DNA from: Arthrobacter sp. SLBN-122
GTDB taxonomy: Bacteria > Actinomycetota > Actinomycetes > Actinomycetales > Micrococcaceae
Reading direction: 5' to 3'
DNA: 64,000 nucleotides
NCBI RefSeq assembly: GCF_006715165.1
Contig: NZ_VFMS01000001.1
Location: 2,852,001-2,916,000 of the forward strand
Shown: piece after piece, positions 33,692 through 41,689 of the stretch
Layout of the letters: every line of letters starts with the position of its first letter
Position numbering within the stretch: the stretch's first letter is position 1
Translations under genes and position numbers: made by a program
Notes under the pieces: model-generated
Told to the model about the DNA's origin: nothing
The model's database searches: none
Seen by the model: only the letters and a program-made list of their open reading frames with translations

Positions 33692-34218
33692 GCGCGCAGC
33701 AGGCCCAGGCAGCCCAGCGGCTGCAGCGGCAGGACGATGGACAGGAAACCGCGGAGGGCTCCGGGCAGCATGGCGGCGGTCGGATTGAGGTCCTGGTGCC
33801 CATGCGCTGGGGCGACATGGACGCCTACGGCCATATCAACAATGTGCAGATCGTGCGGATGCTGGAGGAGGCGCGGATCGCCGCCTTCGGGCCGCCCCGG
33901 GGCGCCGGCCTCCCCGGAGTTGAGCCCCCGGTATCGCTGTTCAACGACGTTCCGGAGGGAACCCTGGCGCTGGTGGTGGACCATAAGATCCGCTACGTCC
34001 GGACGCTGGAGTACCGCAACATTCCGGCGGTGGTGCAGGTCTGGATTGGTGCCGTCAAGGGGGCCAGCTTCGACATCCACTACCTGCTCCAGGACCCGGT
34101 CACCCGGGAGGACTGTGTGAAAGCGAGCAGCCACCTGGCGTTCGTCGACGAAGCCACCGGCCGCGTGCAACGGCTCACCCAGGAACAGAAGGACCGGATG
34201 GCCCCCTACAGGCAGTAA
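33688..34218 (+). CDS. Hotdog-fold acyl-CoA thioesterase (4HBT type)
   Basis: Residues RIEVLVPMRWGDMDAYGHINNVQIVRMLEEARI form the 4-hydroxybenzoyl-CoA-thioesterase start, with the catalytic Asp in WGDMDAYGH. The central and last strands follow (IRYVRTLEYRNIPAVVQVWIG, DCVKASSHLAFVDEATG). The upstream frame is open only to 33670 and contains no ATG, GTG or TTG before GTG 33793 and ATG 33796. Those two would cut into the first strand. A CTG at 33688 overlaps the ABC stop as CTGA, so I propose it as a rare start, giving 176 residues. Only the codons from 33796 on are certain. The enzyme should hydrolyse an acyl-CoA; substrate unknown. Confidence 0.75.
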   Translation: MSAQQAQAAQRLQRQDDGQETAEGSGQHGGGRIEVLVPMRWGDMDAYGHINNVQIVRMLEEARIAAFGPPRGAGLPGVEPPVSLFNDVPEGTLALVVDHKIRYVRTLEYRNIPAVVQVWIGAVKGASFDIHYLLQDPVTREDCVKASSHLAFVDEATGRVQRLTQEQKDRMAPYRQ

Positions 34219-34250
34219 GCCTCTGGACAGGGGTGCACTGGACGCACTGG

Positions 34251-34299
34251 ACTGGAACAACCACGAACTGGAACCACCACAGAACTGGAACCACCACCC
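34251..34299 (+). repeat. Short tandem repeat, three copies of about 16 bp
   Basis: ACTGGAACAACCACGA (34251-34266) is followed by two near copies ACTGGAACCACCACAGA (34267-34283) and ACTGGAACCACCACCC (34284-34299). They lie between the thioesterase stop and the small membrane protein gene. No function is obvious. Confidence 0.85.
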
Positions 34300-34317
34300 A
34301 CTCGAAAGGAAAGCCCG

Positions 34318-34575
34318 ATGGCCAGGAACAAGATCAGTGCCGGCAGGAAGAAGAAGACCTGGAAGGAAATGTCCCCGTCCGGCAAGGCGGGAATCATCAT
34401 CACGGCGGTCGTCCAGATGTCCCTGTTGGTTGCCGCCCAGCGGGACATCTCGCGCAGGCCTGCTGAGCTGATCAACGGGCCCAAGGCCGCGTGGCGGGCA
34501 GCGTCCTTCATCAATTTCATTGGCCCCATGGGGTACTTCGTCTTCGGCAGGAAGCGAGAGGCCACGGGCCAGTAA
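34318..34575 (+). CDS. Small two-helix membrane protein, PLDc_N-like
   Basis: This is an 85-residue protein with two hydrophobic helices (IIITAVVQMSLLVAAQRDISRRP and ASFINFIGPMGYFVFGRKR). The spacing of LVAAQRDISRRP and GPMGYFVFGR matches the PLDc_N domain (phospholipase D nuclease N-terminal), found as small stand-alone membrane proteins in actinobacteria. The N-terminus is Lys-rich. A good RBS (GAAAGGAAAG) precedes the ATG, and a tandem repeat lies upstream. Function unknown. Confidence 0.75.
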   Translation: MARNKISAGRKKKTWKEMSPSGKAGIIITAVVQMSLLVAAQRDISRRPAELINGPKAAWRAASFINFIGPMGYFVFGRKREATGQ

Positions 34576-34591
34576 CCCTGGTTTGGCGTAA

Positions 34592-34618
34592 GGCGGCCGG
34601 TCGCGTGGAGCGGCCGCC
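34592..34618 (+). terminator. Hairpin after the small membrane protein gene
   Basis: GGCGGCCG (34592-34599) pairs with CGGCCGCC (34611-34618) shortly after the stop at 34575. It is an 8-bp GC-rich stem without a U-run. Confidence 0.5.
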
Positions 34619-34631
34619 CAGTTGAACCCTG

Positions 34632-34645
34632 TAAATTTGAGGGCA
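34632..34645 (+). promoter_or_regulatory. Leaderless-type -10 box before mcrB
   Basis: TAAATT at 34632-34637 lies 7 nt before the mcrB ATG. There is no RBS, so a leaderless transcript is likely. Confidence 0.6.
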
Positions 34646-36876
34646 TGACCCCCACTGCCACTGTTGCCATGACCCGCGCCCTCGGCATCTCCAAGGAGAT
34701 AGAGGATGCGGCGTGGTTTGTGCTGGGACCGGGTCTCCAGGGGAAGGCTTCACCCCTGGACGGCCGCACCAGGACATGGTCGGTTCCGGCGGCCGCGGAG
34801 TTGCTTGACCGGCTGGACCGGGGCATCGCTGACTCCAAGGCCCCCATGATGACCAACCTCCGCGAAAACCTGGAGGGCGCCACCCGCGGGGCCAAGCAGT
34901 TGGCCGTGGAACTGCTTTTCCTGCAGTCACTTCCGCTGGCCCACGAGGTGAAGTCTCTCAAGGTCAAGCGCGCCCGCGTGGCCGAGGCCGCCGGGTGGCT
35001 GGAGCCGCCGCTGGAACTTCCCGATGAGTTGTATGCGGGCATGACGGACCACGGCGTGATCCGCGACCGGACCGCTGAATTCAACTGGACCATCTGGGAC
35101 CACCTCAAGTGGCTGTGCCGGTTTGTGCAGAACGTGGCGCAGCGGCCTGCAGGCGTGGTGCAGGCCGCCATCAAGGATCCCCAGCAGTTCCACCTCCTCG
35201 CGGCCTCCACCCCGGACGACCAGCCCGCCATTCGCCGCAGCATCGAGTTCCTCGCCTGGCCCAGCTACTTCGAGCCGGTGGTGGCGGACGTGGAGCGGCA
35301 GGAAATCCGGGACGCGTTCGCCTCGCTGGTGGGCGGGGCCAAGGGCGACAGCGAAGAGGACATCACCGCGGACATCCACCGCATCCGGCTGCACTTGGAC
35401 GAGCAGGCCGGTCAGCGCATCGACTGGTACTCCCGGCAACTGGTCAGCCAGTGGCGCAAAGTGGGCGACCCCGGCCGCCGCGCCTGGCTGTTGCGGACGC
35501 ACAGCGACCACGGCGAGCTGCTCACGGCCTGGCACAGCGAGGAAAAAGTGACCCTCGACGTCGAACATCTCCGACACCTGGGTCCCGGCGTCACCGCCGG
35601 CCTGGTCCAGCACGCCGTGGACGAGGACTACAAGCACCTTGGCTACGTGGAGCGCGAGGACACCAAGACGGCGGTGTTTGCCTTCCTGACCGTCATGAAG
35701 CCCGGCGACCTGGTGCTCTACCAGCACGCCGGCAGCGTCCGGCTGGGCGGTGTGCTGGGGGAGCCCGAGTACAACGATGACAACCGCCGGCTCCGGCGCA
35801 AGGTGCGCTGGTTCGACGACGGGCACACCACCACCAGCCTTCCGCGGCACGTCCAGCGCCAGCTCGCCACCCCCGGCATCGTGGTGGACGTGACCCGCGT
35901 GGTCCAGGCGCTGCAGGCGCTGCTGCCGGCCGAGGCGGAAACCGAGCCCGACGGCGACGCTGACGCTGCCGCCGTCGTCATCCCTGTCCAGGAGGGCTTC
36001 CGCCCGCTGACGCAGGAGTTTGCGGCGTCGCTGCATATGGAGCTGGAACCGCTCCAGGAGATCGCCGACCTGCTGGAGGAGAACCGCCAGCTGGTCCTGT
36101 ACGGGCCTCCGGGGACCGGCAAGACTTACCTGGCCAAGCACCTCGCCGCGGAACTGGCGGAGGACAGCACTGACGAGCGCGTCAAGCTGGTGCAGTTCCA
36201 CCCGTCCTATGCCTATGAGGACTTTTTCGAGGGCTATCGGCCGGACAAGACGGACGAGGGCCAGGTGTCCTTCAAACTGGTGGCCGGCCCGCTGCGGCGC
36301 CTGGCGGAGGAGGCCGCCAAGCCGGGCAACGAGAAGAAGCCCTACTTCCTGATCATCGACGAGATGAACCGCGCCAACCTGGCCAAGGTGTTCGGCGAGC
36401 TGTACTTCCTGCTGGAATACCGCGACGACCGGATCTACCTGCAGTACAGCCCCAACGAACCGTTCACGCTGCCGGACAACCTTTACATCATCGGCACCAT
36501 GAACACCGCGGACCGCTCCATCGCCATGATGGATGCCGCCATCCGTCGGCGTTTCTCCTTCATCGAGCTGCACCCGCAGACTGAGCCCGTGAAAGGCTCC
36601 CTGCTCCGGTTCCTGCAGGCCAGGGAGCTGGACACCACTCCGGCGTTGCTGCTGGACGCGTTGAACGAGGCCATTGACGAGTGGGACCGCGACCTGATGA
36701 TCGGGCCGTCCTACTTCATGAAGCCGGCGGCCCAGACCACGGCCGGGCTGCGGCGGATCTGGAAGTACGAGCTGATGCCGCTGCTGGAGGAGCACTACCA
36801 CGGCCAACTCACGCGGGCGCAGCTGGAGGAGCGCTTCGGGCTGGACCAGCTGCTGGGACGCGTTGCGGCGCGCTGA
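34645..36876 (+). CDS. mcrB: McrB-type GTPase of a modification-dependent restriction system
   Basis: This is a 743-residue protein with a C-terminal AAA+ domain: Walker A LYGPPGTGKTYLAKHLA (about 480-497), FHPSYAYEDFFEGYRP, Walker B YFLIIDEMNRANLAKVFGEL, and IIGTMNTADRSIAMMDAAIRRRF. These are McrB hallmarks, including the MNTADRS element. Residues about 340-400 (KPGDLVLYQHAGSVRLGGVLGEPEYNDD...RRKVRWF) look like an EVE/PUA-type base-recognition fold. The N-terminal 330 residues are not recognised and may be another DNA reader. McrB translocates on DNA and drives McrC cleavage near modified cytosine. McrC overlaps the 3' end. Leaderless start. Confidence 0.9.
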   Translation: MTPTATVAMTRALGISKEIEDAAWFVLGPGLQGKASPLDGRTRTWSVPAAAELLDRLDRGIADSKAPMMTNLRENLEGATRGAKQLAVELLFLQSLPLAHEVKSLKVKRARVAEAAGWLEPPLELPDELYAGMTDHGVIRDRTAEFNWTIWDHLKWLCRFVQNVAQRPAGVVQAAIKDPQQFHLLAASTPDDQPAIRRSIEFLAWPSYFEPVVADVERQEIRDAFASLVGGAKGDSEEDITADIHRIRLHLDEQAGQRIDWYSRQLVSQWRKVGDPGRRAWLLRTHSDHGELLTAWHSEEKVTLDVEHLRHLGPGVTAGLVQHAVDEDYKHLGYVEREDTKTAVFAFLTVMKPGDLVLYQHAGSVRLGGVLGEPEYNDDNRRLRRKVRWFDDGHTTTSLPRHVQRQLATPGIVVDVTRVVQALQALLPAEAETEPDGDADAAAVVIPVQEGFRPLTQEFAASLHMELEPLQEIADLLEENRQLVLYGPPGTGKTYLAKHLAAELAEDSTDERVKLVQFHPSYAYEDFFEGYRPDKTDEGQVSFKLVAGPLRRLAEEAAKPGNEKKPYFLIIDEMNRANLAKVFGELYFLLEYRDDRIYLQYSPNEPFTLPDNLYIIGTMNTADRSIAMMDAAIRRRFSFIELHPQTEPVKGSLLRFLQARELDTTPALLLDALNEAIDEWDRDLMIGPSYFMKPAAQTTAGLRRIWKYELMPLLEEHYHGQLTRAQLEERFGLDQLLGRVAAR

Positions 36877-38098
36877 CCCCCGGGCGTCCGTGCGGCACCT
36901 GGTCCTGGACGAGCTCTCCGGCGGCCTGGTGGAGCGGCTGGACGCCCCGAGCGCTTCCTTCCTGAACTCCAGCGGCCTGGCCAAGGCGTCCCCCATGGGC
37001 CTGGGGCTGTACCGGATTGAACCAGTGGGCAAGGTTGGCTCCGTGCGGACACCCACAGTCCAGCTGGACGTCCGGCCCAAGGACCGGCTGGGACTCAGCC
37101 GGCTCCTGTTCCTGCTCAGCTACGCGGGGGAGCAGGGCTTCCGGCCGGACCTGGTGGCAGCTGACGAGGACCTGGACCTGTGGAGCGCCCTGGCCGAATC
37201 GCTGGCGCAGCTGGCCGAGCGGGCGCTGGGCCGCGGCGTCCTGCAGGGCTACCTCACCGTGGATGAGTCATTGAGGACGGTCAAGGGCAGGATCCGGATT
37301 TCGGACCAGATCTCCCGCCGTCCCGGGATGCTTGTCCCCTTGGAGGTCTCCTACGACGAGTTCACCGAGGACATCGCGGAAAACCGGATCCTGCGCGCCG
37401 CGCTGGAGCGGATGGGGCAGGTGCCGGGGGTCCGGCCCCAGGTGCTGGGCCGGCTGCGGCAATTGAAGGGAAAGCTCGACGCCGTTACGCGCCTTCCTGC
37501 CGGAGCGACGGTGCCGCCGTGGAAGCCCACCAGGATGAACCTGCGGTATCACGCCGTGTTGCGCCTGGCAGAGCTGATCCTGCGGAATGCATCCGCCGAA
37601 GCCGGGGAGGGTAAGCATCAGACGGCCTCGTTCGTGGTGGACATGGCCCAGGTGTTCGAGGACTTCGTGGGGACGGCCCTGCGCGCGGCGATGGCCGCCT
37701 ATCCGGGAGAACTACGTCTCCGGTACAACGCCCTCCTCAGTGAGGCGGTGCGCGATTCGGACCGCCTGTCCGTGCGGCCGGACGCGGTCCACATGCTCGG
37801 TGGCCGGCCGGTGGTGGCCTACAACGCCAAGTACCGCGCCGCCTCGGATTCCGGTGCTTCCCTCACCGCCGACCACTACCAAATGCTGGCGCACTGCACC
37901 GCGCTGGCGGTACCCACCGCCTGGCTCGTCTACGCGGGCAGGGGCGACATAAAACTCCGCCGCATCCTGAACACCGACATCGACATCGTGGAGTTCCCGC
38001 TGGATCTCAGCCAGCCGCCGTCGGCCATCCTGGCCTCCGTCCGGGAACTCGCCCGCCAGTCCTGGGGCGAAGTGGTCCGTCAAGCCCGGAAAGACTGA
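36863..38098 (+). CDS. mcrC: McrC-type nuclease subunit with altered active site
   Basis: This is a 411-residue McrC family protein: YRIEPVGKVG...LDVRPKDRLG near the start, a middle region with VPLEVSYDEFTEDIAENRIL, and the PD-(D/E)xK nuclease at the end. There the motif reads SVRPDAVHMLGGRPVVAYNAKYR. Asp307 is kept, but the position of the second acidic residue (Asp257 of E. coli McrC, in DAK) is Asn321, followed by the expected Lys323. In E. coli this Asp is needed for cleavage. The start TTG 36863 overlaps mcrB by 14 nt; GTG 36890 is an alternative. McrC stimulates McrB GTPase and cuts DNA; this copy may be cleavage-impaired. Confidence 0.87.
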   Translation: MRRADPRASVRHLVLDELSGGLVERLDAPSASFLNSSGLAKASPMGLGLYRIEPVGKVGSVRTPTVQLDVRPKDRLGLSRLLFLLSYAGEQGFRPDLVAADEDLDLWSALAESLAQLAERALGRGVLQGYLTVDESLRTVKGRIRISDQISRRPGMLVPLEVSYDEFTEDIAENRILRAALERMGQVPGVRPQVLGRLRQLKGKLDAVTRLPAGATVPPWKPTRMNLRYHAVLRLAELILRNASAEAGEGKHQTASFVVDMAQVFEDFVGTALRAAMAAYPGELRLRYNALLSEAVRDSDRLSVRPDAVHMLGGRPVVAYNAKYRAASDSGASLTADHYQMLAHCTALAVPTAWLVYAGRGDIKLRRILNTDIDIVEFPLDLSQPPSAILASVRELARQSWGEVVRQARKD

Positions 38099-38141
38099 CG
38101 CATCCGGCCGCCCGTCGCCGTCGTCCTTTCACACCGGCCTT

Positions 38142-39797
38142 TCACACCGGCACCCGGAACGTAAACGTCGTTCCTTCGCCCAGGGTACTGTCGACGCCGA
38201 TGGTGCCGCCGTGTGCCTCGACGATTGCCTTGCTGATGGGCAGGCCCAGTCCCACGCCGGGGATGGCGGTGCGGCGGACACTGCTGGTGCGGAAGAATTT
38301 GGCGAACACCTCGGAGGAGTCCTCCGGGCTCATGCCCATGCCGGTGTCGCTGACGCGGCAGGCCAGGTGCCCGTCCTCCTGGGCCAGCGACACCACCACC
38401 TCACCGCCGTCCGGTGAGTACTTGATGGCGTTGGACACCAGGTTGTCCAGGACCTGGGAGATCCGTGCGCTGTCCACGTGGGCTTCCAGGCGGTTGGGCG
38501 TTTCGGCCCGCAGTTCAACCCCGGCGACGGCTGCCCGCGGCAGGGCCGAGGACACGCTGCTGCGCACCAGTTCGGCCACATCCACGGCGTGGGGCGTGAC
38601 GACCAACTGGCCGTTCCGGCTGGACAGCAGGTCCGAAACCAGGGTCAGGAGCCGGTCGGAGTTCCGACGGATGATCTCCAGCATGTCCCGCTGGGGCCCT
38701 TCCGGGTCCTCGGCGAGCAGGATCTCCACGTACCCAAGGATGGAGGTCAACGGTGTGCGGAATTCATGGGAGACGCTCGAGACGAAGTCGTCCTTGGCGG
38801 TGAGGGCGTTCACCAGGTCCGTCACGTCGCTGAAGACGATCACGGAACCGGCGAAGTTGCCGTCGGAATCCTTCATGGCGCGCGCCGTGGTCACCAGGGC
38901 CCGCTGGTCCTTCCCCTCACCCAGCCAGACCAGGTAATCGGTGAAGGTTTCGCCCAGGACAGCCCGGCGCACCGGCCGCTCCTCCACGGGAACCAGGGTC
39001 TTCCGGTCCGGGCCATAAACCAGCAGCTGTGACTCGTTGGGGTCGGCTATATCCTTGGGCCGGGCCAGTTCGTGGTTGGCGCGCTGCTTCCGGTTCATCA
39101 GGATGTCATGGCCGTCCGCGTCAACAGCCAGCACGCCAAGGTGCACGGTTTCCAGCACGGTGTTCAGCAGTGACTCCTGGCGTTTGCTCACGCGCAGGTT
39201 GGCCCGTAGCTGCTCGTCCTTTTCCTCCAGTTGGCTCTGCTGGCGCATCATGCTCAGGGTCAGGACGCTCACGGAGACGCCGATCCCCAGCATCATGACC
39301 GGCAGCAGGAGCGACCGGGCGAAGTCCTGCGGCGTGTAGGTCCCCTTCAGGAGCAGCGGCACCCAGATGATGGCCAGGGGTCCCAGAAAGGAGAGCCACA
39401 AGGCAGCCCGCGGGTAGTAACTGGATGTGCAGAGCCATATCACCGGGAACACGGCCAGCAGGCTGATGCCCGCCAAGCTTTCCTGGCCGCCTTCCCGTCC
39501 AGCTGCGATGGAAAAGAAGTCCAGCAGCGGGATGGCCAGGAAGCTGGTGTAGGGCAGCCGCTCCCATGGGATGAGGTAGCAAAGCGCCATGAGAGCCAGC
39601 TGCGAGATGAGGAAGGTGACGAACAGCGGGTTGTCCATGGTGTCCGGGAAGAAACCCCACACCAGCAGGGCAGTCAGGATGGTGGTCACGAACAACGGCA
39701 TTTGGCTCAAGGCCACCCGGTCCGTCAATCGGTATTCATGAAAGGGGCGCTTGAAAAACCGCAGCCGTCCGGAGGACCAGGCTGTGGGGTTGCTCAT
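38142..39797 (-). CDS. Membrane sensor histidine kinase with PAS domain
   Basis: This is a 551-residue kinase. About six hydrophobic helices in the first 190 residues (from SQMPLFVTTILTALLVWGFFP to LLLPVMMLGIGVSVSVLTL) are followed by a coiled linker, a PAS domain (LLNTVLETVHLGVLAVDADGHDILMNRKQ), HisKA with the phospho-His in VSSVSHEFRTPLTSILGYVE (about 330), and HATPase with NLVSNAIKYSPDGG, DTGMGM and GVGLGLPISK. The start is ATG 39797; the frame is open further but would overlap the response regulator. Divergent with the regulator gene, so this is its partner. The signal is unknown. Confidence 0.9.
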   Translation of the reverse strand: MSNPTAWSSGRLRFFKRPFHEYRLTDRVALSQMPLFVTTILTALLVWGFFPDTMDNPLFVTFLISQLALMALCYLIPWERLPYTSFLAIPLLDFFSIAAGREGGQESLAGISLLAVFPVIWLCTSSYYPRAALWLSFLGPLAIIWVPLLLKGTYTPQDFARSLLLPVMMLGIGVSVSVLTLSMMRQQSQLEEKDEQLRANLRVSKRQESLLNTVLETVHLGVLAVDADGHDILMNRKQRANHELARPKDIADPNESQLLVYGPDRKTLVPVEERPVRRAVLGETFTDYLVWLGEGKDQRALVTTARAMKDSDGNFAGSVIVFSDVTDLVNALTAKDDFVSSVSHEFRTPLTSILGYVEILLAEDPEGPQRDMLEIIRRNSDRLLTLVSDLLSSRNGQLVVTPHAVDVAELVRSSVSSALPRAAVAGVELRAETPNRLEAHVDSARISQVLDNLVSNAIKYSPDGGEVVVSLAQEDGHLACRVSDTGMGMSPEDSSEVFAKFFRTSSVRRTAIPGVGLGLPISKAIVEAHGGTIGVDSTLGEGTTFTFRVPV

Positions 39798-39859
39798 GGC
39801 GTGGAAGACGCGGTTGTCGGGGTGTGCAAGGCCATAGCAGCAGGATATCGGCAGCCAGC

Positions 39860-39865
39860 TATACT
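39860..39865 (+). promoter_or_regulatory. -10 box TATACT of the response regulator gene
   Basis: TATACT at 39860-39865 fits an actinobacterial -10, 27 nt before the ATG at 39892. GAGGGGG (39881-39887) is the RBS. Confidence 0.55.
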
Positions 39866-39891
39866 TCTGACGTTGGCACTGAGGGGGCTCT

Positions 39892-40659
39892 ATGAGTGAG
39901 GCACGTGTGGGTCTGGTCATCGAGGATGACCACGACATTCGGGAACTGGTTCGCACTGTGCTGACCCAGGCTGGCTTTGACGTGAGTGTCGCCAGCGGCG
40001 GCGCGGAGGGCGTCCTGATGGCCAAGAGCCTGAATCCTGATGTCATCACCCTGGACCTGGGGCTGCCGGACATCGATGGTTTCGAGGTTTCGCGACAGAT
40101 CCGCGAGTTTTCCGATGCTTACATCGTGATGCTCACGGCGCGTGCCGAGGAACTGGACACGCTGATCGGGCTTGAATCGGGTGCGGATGACTACCTCACC
40201 AAACCGTTCCGGCCGCGGGAACTGCGGGCCCGGGTTGCGGCCATGATGCGGCGGCCGCGCTCCGTTCCCGACCCCGGCGAGGTTGCGGTGGACGCTTCTT
40301 CCCCGGACGGCTCTGCCCATCCCGAGCGCGGAAACTTCAGCCACAACGGCCTGGAGCTCAGCTACGCCTCCCGCACTGTGGCCGTCGACGGCCAAGAGAT
40401 GAACCTGACCCGCACGGAGTTCGAACTCCTGTACGCGCTCCTGGAAGCCGGCCGGACAGTCCGGACCAAGTCGGACCTTGTGCGGCGCCTCCGCGACGAG
40501 GATTACGACGTCGGCAGTTACATCAGCGAGGCAGACGAACGTTCCGTGGAGGTCCACATGGGAAACCTGCGCAAAAAGCTGGGCGATTCGCCGCAGCATC
40601 CGCGGTGGCTGCAGACTGTCCGTGGGGTGGGTTACCGCTTGGCGCCGGGGCAGCACTGA
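39892..40659 (+). CDS. OmpR-family response regulator
   Basis: This is a 255-residue response regulator. The receiver has VIEDDHDIRELVRTVL, the phospho-acceptor Asp in DVITLDLGLPDIDG (about 60), VMLTAR and GADDYLTKPFRPRELRARV. A 40-residue linker leads to the winged-helix domain (MNLTRTEFELLYALLEAGRTVRTKSDLVRRL...RSVEVHMGNLRKKLGD...LQTVRGVGYRLAPGQ). It is divergent from the histidine kinase at 38142, which should phosphorylate it. Its last 28 nt overlap a convergent HPt-like gene. Confidence 0.93.
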   Translation: MSEARVGLVIEDDHDIRELVRTVLTQAGFDVSVASGGAEGVLMAKSLNPDVITLDLGLPDIDGFEVSRQIREFSDAYIVMLTARAEELDTLIGLESGADDYLTKPFRPRELRARVAAMMRRPRSVPDPGEVAVDASSPDGSAHPERGNFSHNGLELSYASRTVAVDGQEMNLTRTEFELLYALLEAGRTVRTKSDLVRRLRDEDYDVGSYISEADERSVEVHMGNLRKKLGDSPQHPRWLQTVRGVGYRLAPGQH

Positions 40660-41042
40660 GCCTGCAGCCGGTGCGTGGTTTGCCTGCTGCACTGGGTGAT
40701 GGGCCGCAGGTAGGTGGCCGCCAGCCTGGGCAGTGCCATCGACATGTCAGCGTGGCGCGCCTGGGCCCGGATCTCGTTCTCCAACTCCAGGGCAAGTCCG
40801 GCAAGCCGCTCTGCTCCCACCATTTGGCTTGAGGTTTTCAAGCTGAGGACGGCGTCCATGGACCCGTCCAGGTCTCCCGTGGTCAGGGCCAGCCGCAACT
40901 TTCCCAGCCGTTGTGGCAGGTACTCGATGAAGTTCCCTACGAAGACCAGGGTGTATCCTTCTTCCTCCTCGAGTTCTTCCCGCAACCGGTCCAGGACGGA
41001 CTGGTCAACCAGCGGCTTGGGCGCATCATCTGACGTGCTCAT
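40632..41042 (-). CDS. HPt-like four-helix protein without phospho-histidine
   Basis: This is a 136-residue protein. It looks like a histidine-phosphotransfer domain: LRLALTTGDLDGSMDAVLSLKTSSQMVGAERLAGLALELEN matches helix 2 and 3 of HPt proteins, with LKTSSQMVGA aligned to the LKGSSxxxGA core. The phospho-accepting His is Leu66 here, so phosphotransfer is not possible at that site. It may act as a scaffold or antagonist of the neighbouring kinase/regulator pair. It is convergent with the regulator gene and overlaps it by 28 nt. Start ATG 41042 (MSTSDD); another ATG upstream at 41081 has no RBS. Confidence 0.65.
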   Translation of the reverse strand: MSTSDDAPKPLVDQSVLDRLREELEEEEGYTLVFVGNFIEYLPQRLGKLRLALTTGDLDGSMDAVLSLKTSSQMVGAERLAGLALELENEIRAQARHADMSMALPRLAATYLRPITQCSRQTTHRLQAQCCPGAKR

Positions 41043-41226
41043 GACACTCCTTTCTGCTGGAATTGCGGACCCGGGAAGCACGGCGGCTAGGTGGAGGTGC
41101 TTCGTCTTTTCAGGTTAGGACCGTTCCCCTGAGCCTGCAGAAGACCCGGCAAGAATTGTGGTTTTCTTGATGGGGCCAGCAGCTTCTGCCCATACAGCAG
41201 TTAGTGGCTTCCTCAGGAAGCGTGCC

Positions 41227-41670
41227 TCATCCGGCGGCTTCGAGGAAGTCCACCAACTGGGTTTCGAGGGCAGACCGGTCCTTAAGTTCGCATTCCCAAA
41301 CCGTGAGTACTTTCCAGCCGGCGTCTTCGAGCTGGCGGCGCTGGCCTTCGTCGCGCTCGCGAGTCCTGGTGCGCTTGGCGGCCCAGAAGTCGGCGTTGGC
41401 TTTCGGCGCGTGCAGTCCCACCCTGCAGTCATGGAAATGCCAGAAGCAGCCGTTCACAAAGATCACCTTGTGCCGGGCAGCAAAGACGAGGTCTGGATTG
41501 CCTGGCAGTTTTGTGCTGCCGGATTTGCCGTGCAGGCGGTAGCGATAGCCCTTGGCGTGCAGGAGGCGGCGGACCAGCAACTCAGGTTTGGTGTTCTTGC
41601 CGCGGATCCGGGACATGTTCCAGCTGCGCTGCTCTGGGGTGAGCTTGTCTGCAGTGGGCCGGTCCGCCAT
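41227..41670 (-). CDS. vsr: Very short patch repair endonuclease Vsr
   Basis: This is a 147-residue Vsr protein: SWNMSRIRGKNTKPELLVRRLLHAKGYRYRLH, LPGNPDLVFAARHKVIFVNGCFWHFHDCRVG and WKVLTVWECELKD. The Asp in NPDLVF and the His/Cys residues of the zinc site are in place. Vsr nicks 5' of T:G mismatches made by deamination of 5-methylcytosine. It usually accompanies a Dcm-type methyltransferase; no such gene is visible in the window. The nearby McrBC system, which also reads modified cytosine, sits about 3 kb to the left. A reverse-strand gene with a GTG-rich surrounding; the start ATG is at 41670. Confidence 0.93.
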   Translation of the reverse strand: MADRPTADKLTPEQRSWNMSRIRGKNTKPELLVRRLLHAKGYRYRLHGKSGSTKLPGNPDLVFAARHKVIFVNGCFWHFHDCRVGLHAPKANADFWAAKRTRTRERDEGQRRQLEDAGWKVLTVWECELKDRSALETQLVDFLEAAG

Positions 41671-41689
41671 CCTTCCAGTCTAGGAGGGC

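Noticed and set aside
34251..34299. CRISPR-like array
   Set aside because: Units are 16-17 bp and directly adjacent, without spacers, and no cas genes are near.
34927..37080. Very long minus-strand open frame (717 codons) opposite mcrB/mcrC
   Set aside because: It lies antisense to a gene with clear AAA+ motifs. Its translation is rich in Gly, Val, His, Gln as expected of a shadow of high-GC coding DNA.
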